NCBI RefSeq assembly: GCF_017744135.1
Contig: NZ_JAGHQU010000012.1
Span: 1 to 64,000, forward strand
Origin: Endozoicomonas sp. G2_2
GTDB taxonomy: Bacteria > Pseudomonadota > Gammaproteobacteria > Nevskiales > Salinisphaeraceae
Length of the DNA stretch: 64,000 nucleotides
Direction of reading: 5' to 3'
The position numbers were made by a program, and so were the translations under genes. Under the pieces are notes generated by a model. That model was not told the DNA's origin. It saw nothing but the letters and a program-made list of their open reading frames with translations, and made no database searches. Of this stretch, positions 59,173 to 64,000 are shown piece after piece (position 1 is the first letter of the stretch; every line of letters begins with the position of its first letter).

Positions 59173-60318
59173 TCATTCGAACATCATCATCACTTCGTCG
59201 GTGAGCTGGCGGAAGATGCCGCCGCGCTCGATATCCTTGCCGGCATAGAGCGGCACCTGGGCCAGGACCTCGGTGTCGTACTTCACTTCGAGCGTGCCCA
59301 GGCGTTCGCCTTTCTTGATCGGCGCGAGCAGCTGTGAGGGCAGCTCGGCACTGGTGGTCAGCGCATCGCGCTGGCCCCGCGGAAACGACACGTCGACCGC
59401 GCCCTTGGCGACCACCGGCAGCATGGTGTCGTCACCCTTCCAGACGCGAACCTCGGAGATGTTTTTGCCTTCGTCGAACAGGCGGCCGGTCTCGAAAAAG
59501 CGGAACCCGTAGTTCAACAGCGCCTGGGTCTGTGACTTGCGCGCGTTGTTCGAGGCCGTACCCGTAACCACCGCCACGGTGCGCATGCCGTCGCGCTTGG
59601 CCGAGGCAGAAAGGCAGTAGCCCGCGGCTTCGGTATGACCGGTCTTGCCGCCGTCCACGCTCTCGTCCGACCAGAGCAGTGAGTTGCGGTTGTACTGCTC
59701 GATGCCGTTGTAGGTGAACTTCTTTTCGTTGAAGTATTGCTGATAGAGATCCGGGTAGTCGCGGATGATGGCGCTGAGCAGGCGCGCGATATCGTGCGCC
59801 GACATGTAGTGGTTTTCATGCGGCCAGCCGCTGGCGTCCACGAAGTGGCTGTTTTCCAGGCCGATTTCGCGCCCGTACTGGTTCATGTAGTCGGCGAAGG
59901 TGGCTTCCGTTCCCGCGACGTACTCGGCCAGCGCGACCGTGGCATCGTTGCCCGACGCCGTGACCATGCCGTGCAACAGATCGTCGACTGAAACCTGCGT
60001 GCCGACCTCGATGAACATCTTCGAGCCGCCCATCCGCCAGGCCTTTTCGCTGATGGTGACCTTGTCGTCGGGCGAGATGTTGCCCTTGGCAAGCTCGTCG
60101 AAAACGATATATGTCGTCATCAGCTTGGTGATGCTCGCCGGCTCGACCCGCTTTTCCGGATTCTTCGCCGCCAGAACCTGGCCGGAATCGAAATCCAGCA
60201 GGATATAGCTGCGCGCATCGAGGCTCGGCGGCTCCGGAATCGGTAGCGGCTTCGCGAACGCGCTCGCACTAATCACGAGAAGGAATGCGATATAAAGCAG
60301 GCGTTTAGCGTGGTTCAT
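59173..60318 (-). CDS. dacA: D-alanyl-D-alanine carboxypeptidase (PBP5/6 type)
   Basis: 381 aa with signal peptide. The active site motifs are S-I-T-K at residues 62-65, S-G-N at 122-124 and K-T-G at 225-227. A C-terminal beta domain and an amphipathic end (RQLTDEVMMMFE) replace the membrane tail of PBP5. It trims the terminal D-Ala of peptidoglycan stems in the periplasm. It is in the rodA-rlpA-dacA run. Confidence 0.95.
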   Translation of the reverse strand: MNHAKRLLYIAFLLVISASAFAKPLPIPEPPSLDARSYILLDFDSGQVLAAKNPEKRVEPASITKLMTTYIVFDELAKGNISPDDKVTISEKAWRMGGSKMFIEVGTQVSVDDLLHGMVTASGNDATVALAEYVAGTEATFADYMNQYGREIGLENSHFVDASGWPHENHYMSAHDIARLLSAIIRDYPDLYQQYFNEKKFTYNGIEQYNRNSLLWSDESVDGGKTGHTEAAGYCLSASAKRDGMRTVAVVTGTASNNARKSQTQALLNYGFRFFETGRLFDEGKNISEVRVWKGDDTMLPVVAKGAVDVSFPRGQRDALTTSAELPSQLLAPIKKGERLGTLEVKYDTEVLAQVPLYAGKDIERGGIFRQLTDEVMMMFE

Positions 60319-60396
60319 CGACTTCGGCTCTTTGGCAGGTCAGATTGATGGCGTTCCCGGTTTGCGCGGCAGTTTAGCGCTTCGTGGGCATGGGAG

Positions 60397-61398
60397 CTAA
60401 CGATTCACGTCGCGGGCGGAAAACCCCTGTTCGACGAGAATCTGACGATTGAGCGCGCGGCTGCGTTCATCCTCGAACGGCCCCAGATGCACGCGGTACA
60501 GCGATGCCTCGCCCTGCGGCGGCACCACGGTGACCTTGCCGAACCCGGCATTGCGCAGACGCGCTTTCAGCCGCTGGGCGTTGCCGCGTTCGCCGAAGGC
60601 TCCGCTCTGGATGTAGAGGCCGGTGTCGGCGGTGCCGATACGGTTGGCGACACGTATGGGGCGACCGGGGCTGCTGCCGGTCTGTGTGGCCCGGTTCGAT
60701 TGCGGCGTCGGCGCGGTCGGCGGCTGAGGCCGTGCCTGGCGCTGCGGCGGCCGCGGCGTCGCGGCGCGCGCCTGCTGGCGGCTCGCGCTTGCCTGATTGC
60801 GCTGCTCCGCGCGCAGCGACGCGGGTGTGACCGTTTCGATACGAACGGGCACGCTGCCATGGGTGACCACGTCCAGCCGCCGTGCCGCGACATAGGACAG
60901 ATCGATGATGCGGCCGTCGTGGAAGGGCCCGCGATCGTTCACGCGCACGATTGCCTGCTTGCCGTTGTCCAGATTGGTCACGCGCACATAGCTGGGGATG
61001 GGCAGGCGCTTGTGGGCGGCCGTCATCTTGAACATGTTGTACGGCTCGCCGCTGGACGTGCGCCGACCGTGGAACTGCTTGCCGTACCAGCTGGCGCGAC
61101 CGGTCTGGCTGAAGCCCGCGGCGCTGTCGAGCACGTAATAGGTCTTGCCCAGCGCTTCGTAACTGTCGGGGTTGCCGTAGCGCGAGAACGGCTCGTCGCG
61201 CGGGATCGCGTCCGGCACGGCATCGAGATCGATGTTCTCGTCATCCGGCGGGCCGTCGTTCTGATAGTAGCCGCCGCCCTTGCTGGCCTGCGGCGAGGGC
61301 GAGCCGCCGCTGCCGCCGGACGAGCGCGGCTGGCTCGCGCAGCCGGCGACGAGCGCCGCCGTACAGGCGAGCAGAACTGGCAGCCGCCAGCGGGTCAC
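60397..61398 (-). CDS. rlpA: RlpA-family lytic transglycosylase lipoprotein
   Basis: 333 aa. The lipobox is LVAGC near residue 20. A double-psi beta-barrel domain follows (G-R-A-S-W-Y-G-K-Q-F-H, VRVNDRGPFHDGRIIDLS, with the conserved Asp/His), then a Gln/Pro-rich linker, and a C-terminal SPOR domain (about residues 258-333: YIQSGAFGERGNAQRLKARL) for septal targeting. Its start overlaps the mltB stop by 4 nt. Confidence 0.95.
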   Translation of the reverse strand: MTRWRLPVLLACTAALVAGCASQPRSSGGSGGSPSPQASKGGGYYQNDGPPDDENIDLDAVPDAIPRDEPFSRYGNPDSYEALGKTYYVLDSAAGFSQTGRASWYGKQFHGRRTSSGEPYNMFKMTAAHKRLPIPSYVRVTNLDNGKQAIVRVNDRGPFHDGRIIDLSYVAARRLDVVTHGSVPVRIETVTPASLRAEQRNQASASRQQARAATPRPPQRQARPQPPTAPTPQSNRATQTGSSPGRPIRVANRIGTADTGLYIQSGAFGERGNAQRLKARLRNAGFGKVTVVPPQGEASLYRVHLGPFEDERSRALNRQILVEQGFSARDVNR

Positions 61399-62414
61399 GG
61401 CGCGGACTCGTCGTCGTCAGCCGCGGTCTGCCGGGCCAGCGCGATTTCCTGCCCCAGCTGGTAGACCGCCATGGCGTAGAGCGGACTGTGGTTGTAGGTG
61501 GTGATTACGAAGAAGTTGTTCAGGCCGAGCCAGTACTCGGTGCCGTGCGCGCCTTCGAACTGGAGCAGACCGACATCGGCGTCGGCCGGCGGCGGGTCGT
61601 CGACGCGAATACCGAGCTTGCGCAGGGCATCCCAGCGATAGGCGGGCTTGCGCTTGCTGCGCTCGATGTCGTCGAGATCGCCGTCGTCGCCGATCCACGC
61701 CGGCAGGGCGACACGGGCATTGCGCTGCCAGCCGTGTTCCGCGAGATAGTTGGCGACCGAGTGGATGATGTCGGCCGGTTCTTCCCACAGGTCGCGCTTG
61801 CCGTTGTCGTTGCCGTCCACGGCATAGGCGCGATAGCTCGAGGGCATGAACTGCGGCAGGCCCATGGCGCCGGCATAGGAGCCGATTTCGCGATCGCAGG
61901 CCAGATCCTCCTCGACGCACAGTTCGATGAAGCCTTCCAGTTCGCGCATGAAATAGGCCGAGCGCTCCGGGTAGTCGAAGCCGAGCGTGGCGAGCGCGTC
62001 GAGCACGCGATCACGGCCGAGAAAGGCGCCGTACTTGGTCTCCACGCCGATGATGGCGGCGATGATGTGGGCCGGTACGCCGTATTCGTCTTCGGCCTGT
62101 TCGAACAGTTCGCGATGCTCGGCGATGTAATCCGCGCCCTTTTGCGCGCGTTCGGGCTGCAGAAAGATCGGCCGGTAGTCCTTCCATGTCAGCGTGCGCT
62201 CGGCCGGCTTGCGCATCGTCGCCACGATCTTGGGCTGGTACTTGGCGTCTTCGAGCAGGGCGCGTGCCTCCTCGATATCCACGCCGTCGGCGTTCTGCAG
62301 CCGCTCCAGCAGGGCCTTGCCCTCCGGGCGCTGGGCGTAGTTGCCGGTCGCTGCGGCGGCGACCACGGGCGCGCAGGCCAGCGCCAGCGCGAACAGGAGT
62401 TTGGATCGTGTCAT
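61395..62414 (-). CDS. mltB: Lytic murein transglycosylase B
   Basis: 339 aa. It has a signal peptide (LLFALALACAPVVAAA) but no lipobox, then an MltB domain with the catalytic Glu in IIGVETKYGAFLGR, MGLPQFMPSSYRAYAVDGNDNGKRDLW and NYNHSPLYAMAVYQLG. ATG 62414 overlaps the rodA stop by ATGA; the longer frame to 62921 is antisense-like and rejected. It sits between rodA and rlpA, an insertion compared with E. coli. Confidence 0.94.
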   Translation of the reverse strand: MTRSKLLFALALACAPVVAAAATGNYAQRPEGKALLERLQNADGVDIEEARALLEDAKYQPKIVATMRKPAERTLTWKDYRPIFLQPERAQKGADYIAEHRELFEQAEDEYGVPAHIIAAIIGVETKYGAFLGRDRVLDALATLGFDYPERSAYFMRELEGFIELCVEEDLACDREIGSYAGAMGLPQFMPSSYRAYAVDGNDNGKRDLWEEPADIIHSVANYLAEHGWQRNARVALPAWIGDDGDLDDIERSKRKPAYRWDALRKLGIRVDDPPPADADVGLLQFEGAHGTEYWLGLNNFFVITTYNHSPLYAMAVYQLGQEIALARQTAADDDESAP

Positions 62415-63529
62415 GTGGCGAGCAGTTTCCGGTGGGTATGAATGGACATCAGGATGCCGAACGAGAGCAGCAGGATCACCATGGACGTGCCGCCATAGCT
62501 GATCAGGGGCAGCGGGACGCCGACCACGGGCAGCAGCCCCGCGACCATGCCGATGTTGACGAACACATAGATGAAGAACGTCAGGCTCAGACTGCCCGCA
62601 GCAAGACGCTGGAACGTGTCCTGGCTCTTCATGGCGATATACAGCCCGCGCGCGACGATGAAGCAGTACAGCCCGAGCAGGGCCATCACCCCGAACAGCC
62701 CGGTTTCCTCGGCAAAGACCGCGAACACGAAATCGGTGTCGGATTCCGGCAGGAAGTTCAGGTGCGCCTGGCTGCCGTTGAGCCAGCCCTTGCCGAACAC
62801 GCCGCCGGAGCCGATCGCGATCTTGGACTGCGAGATGTGATAGCCGGCCCCGGTGGGATCGCGGGCCGGATTCAGGAACGTGAGCACGCGCTCCTGCTGG
62901 TAGTCGTGCATGTTGAACCACAGCGCGGGCGCGGCCGCAGCCGCGGCGATCACCAGCAGCAGGATGATGCGCCAGCGCAGGCCCGCGAAATACAGCGCGA
63001 AGCCGCCGGCCGCCGCGATCAGCAGCGCGGTGCCCAGATCGGGCTGATCCGCCACGAGCAATACCGGCACCGCGATCAGCAGCGCGCCGATGCCGACATC
63101 GCGCAGGTTGGGCGGCAGGCTACGATCGCGAAAATAGGCGGCGACGGCGAGCGGCGCGGCCAGCTTCATCAGCTCCGACGGCTGGAAGCGCACGATGCCG
63201 AGATCAAGCCAGCGGCGCGCGCCCATGGCGGTATCGCCGAGCAGCACCACAAGCACCAGCAGGAACACGCCGAAGCCGAACACCCAGGGCGCGGCGACCC
63301 GGAACCATTCCGGCGGTATCTGGGCGACCAGCAACATGCCGAACAGGCCGATGCCCAGCCGGATGCTCTGGTTGATCACTACCGCGCTGGATTGCCCCGA
63401 CGCGCTGTAGAGCACGAACAGGCCAAGCGCGGCGCAGCACAGCAGTGCGACCAGCAGCTGCAGATCGATACGCCAGTAAACCAGCCACTCGGAGAGCGTT
63501 GACGGCGCGTTGGTGGCGTTGGCGTTCAT
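62411..63529 (-). CDS. rodA: Rod shape-determining glycosyltransferase RodA
   Basis: 372 aa SEDS protein with about ten membrane helices. Family segments include W-L-D-L-G-I-V-R-F-Q-P-S-E-L-M-K, LVADQPDLGTALLIAAAG and SYGGTSMVILLLSFGILMS. It polymerises lateral-wall glycan with PBP2. The start overlaps mrdA by 4 nt and mltB by 4 nt. Confidence 0.95.
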   Translation of the reverse strand: MNANATNAPSTLSEWLVYWRIDLQLLVALLCCAALGLFVLYSASGQSSAVVINQSIRLGIGLFGMLLVAQIPPEWFRVAAPWVFGFGVFLLVLVVLLGDTAMGARRWLDLGIVRFQPSELMKLAAPLAVAAYFRDRSLPPNLRDVGIGALLIAVPVLLVADQPDLGTALLIAAAGGFALYFAGLRWRIILLLVIAAAAAAPALWFNMHDYQQERVLTFLNPARDPTGAGYHISQSKIAIGSGGVFGKGWLNGSQAHLNFLPESDTDFVFAVFAEETGLFGVMALLGLYCFIVARGLYIAMKSQDTFQRLAAGSLSLTFFIYVFVNIGMVAGLLPVVGVPLPLISYGGTSMVILLLSFGILMSIHTHRKLLAT

Positions 63530-64000
63530 CGGCCGCTGCCCGTAGAGGCCTGGAGTACCGGCGGCTGGGCGCGGAAGGCGTCGATCACCTGGCGCGCCAC
63601 CGGGCCGGCCACGCTGGAGCCGCCGCCGCCATGCTCGACAAGCACGGCGACCGCGATTTCGGGGTTCTCGATCGGCGCGAAGGCCACGAACAGCGCGTGG
63701 TCGCGGAACTGGTGTTCCACGTCTTCCAGGTCGGGCGCGGCCTCGTTCTGTGCGAGCTTGGTGACCTGTGCCGAGCCGGATTTGCCGGCGATCGTGTAGT
63801 CCAGATTCTGGCCCACGTAGTGATAGGCCGTGCCTCGCGGATTGCCGATAACTTCCTCCATGCCCTTGATCACCACCTGCCAGTGCGCCGGATCGTTGAG
63901 CTGGATCGGTCGCAGCGGCGTCGGCGTGCTCGACGTCACGCTACCGTCGACCGGATTCTTCCATGCGCGCAGCACATGCGGCTTGTAGCCGTCGCCGCGT
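63526..64000 (-). CDS. mrdA: Penicillin-binding protein 2, C-terminal part (cut by window end)
   Basis: Only the last 158 or so codons are in the window. The transpeptidase end is recognisable: LRAWKNPVDGS, YTIAGKSGSAQV with the KSG motif, and VAFAPIENPEIAVAVLVEHGGGG. The stop overlaps rodA's start. It is the partner of RodA in cell elongation. The N-terminal membrane helix and active-site Ser lie beyond 64000. Confidence 0.93.
   Translation of the reverse strand, partial: RGDGYKPHVLRAWKNPVDGSVTSSTPTPLRPIQLNDPAHWQVVIKGMEEVIGNPRGTAYHYVGQNLDYTIAGKSGSAQVTKLAQNEAAPDLEDVEHQFRDHALFVAFAPIENPEIAVAVLVEHGGGGSSVAGPVARQVIDAFRAQPPVLQASTGSGR

Overview
The window is high-GC, densely coding chromosomal DNA from a gammaproteobacterium. 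Support for that class comes from mlaFEDCB, rodA/rlpA/dacA/ybeD/lipB order, mltF beside purL, ettA and a DUF1820 gene. The acidic proteins and the mix of aromatic and branched-chain catabolism would suit a marine or halophilic lineage such as Salinisphaera, but that placement is an inference. No phage, insertion sequence, CRISPR array or rRNA was seen.

Layout. 1-430: three copies of a 175-bp tandem repeat, two of them carrying terminator hairpins. 417-8396: a TetR regulator divergent from a leucine/isovalerate operon (acyl-CoA dehydrogenase, both methylcrotonyl-CoA carboxylase subunits, a MaoC-type hydratase, a CitE-type lyase, an Ldh2-type oxidoreductase). 8426-21497: protocatechuate/4-hydroxybenzoate block (MetE-like methyltransferase, pobA, pcaGH, pcaQ, pcaDC fusion, pcaF, pcaB, an IclR regulator, an aromatic aldehyde dehydrogenase, a PcaK-type transporter). 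22532-24784: lactate permease and a GlcG-like protein. 24863-28488: a four-gene cluster with a sulfotransferase, a membrane protein interrupted by an in-frame TGA, a small YVGPGAG protein and an arylsulfotransferase-type beta-propeller. 28670-32650: an exported protein, a queuosine-precursor transporter with a candidate preQ1 riboswitch, an ABC1 kinase and an SRPBCC-SDR fusion. 32809-43193: mixed single genes (5'-nucleotidase-like lipoprotein, WYL regulator, J-domain-like protein, SprT, DUF815 ATPase, Lrp/LysE pair, EttA, CysH). 43284-50118: mltF, tRNA-Ser(CGA), DUF1820, an MBL hydrolase and purL. 50182-54065: two divergent acyl-CoA synthetases, one of them acetoacetyl-CoA synthetase. 54141-64000: mlaBCDEF and the lipB/ybeD/aminotransferase/dacA/rlpA/mltB/rodA/mrdA envelope run, with mrdA cut by the window edge.

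How genes fit together. Leucine-derived isovaleryl-CoA would be taken to acetoacetate plus acetyl-CoA by the first operon, and acetoacetyl-CoA synthetase at 52083 could activate the acetoacetate. Aromatic aldehydes would be oxidised by the 18690 dehydrogenase, 4-hydroxybenzoate hydroxylated by PobA, and protocatechuate taken by PcaHG, PcaB, PcaDC and PcaF to central metabolism. The CoA-transferase PcaIJ is not in the window.

Most worth checking: (1) the sulfotransferase/ASST cluster, where a TGA followed by 60 further in-frame codons ends in an ATGA overlap with the next gene; (2) the MaoC/CitE leucine route, which resembles the mycobacterial Rv2498c-Rv2502c arrangement; (3) the candidate preQ1 riboswitch; (4) the 175-bp repeats with tRNA-3'-end-like tails.
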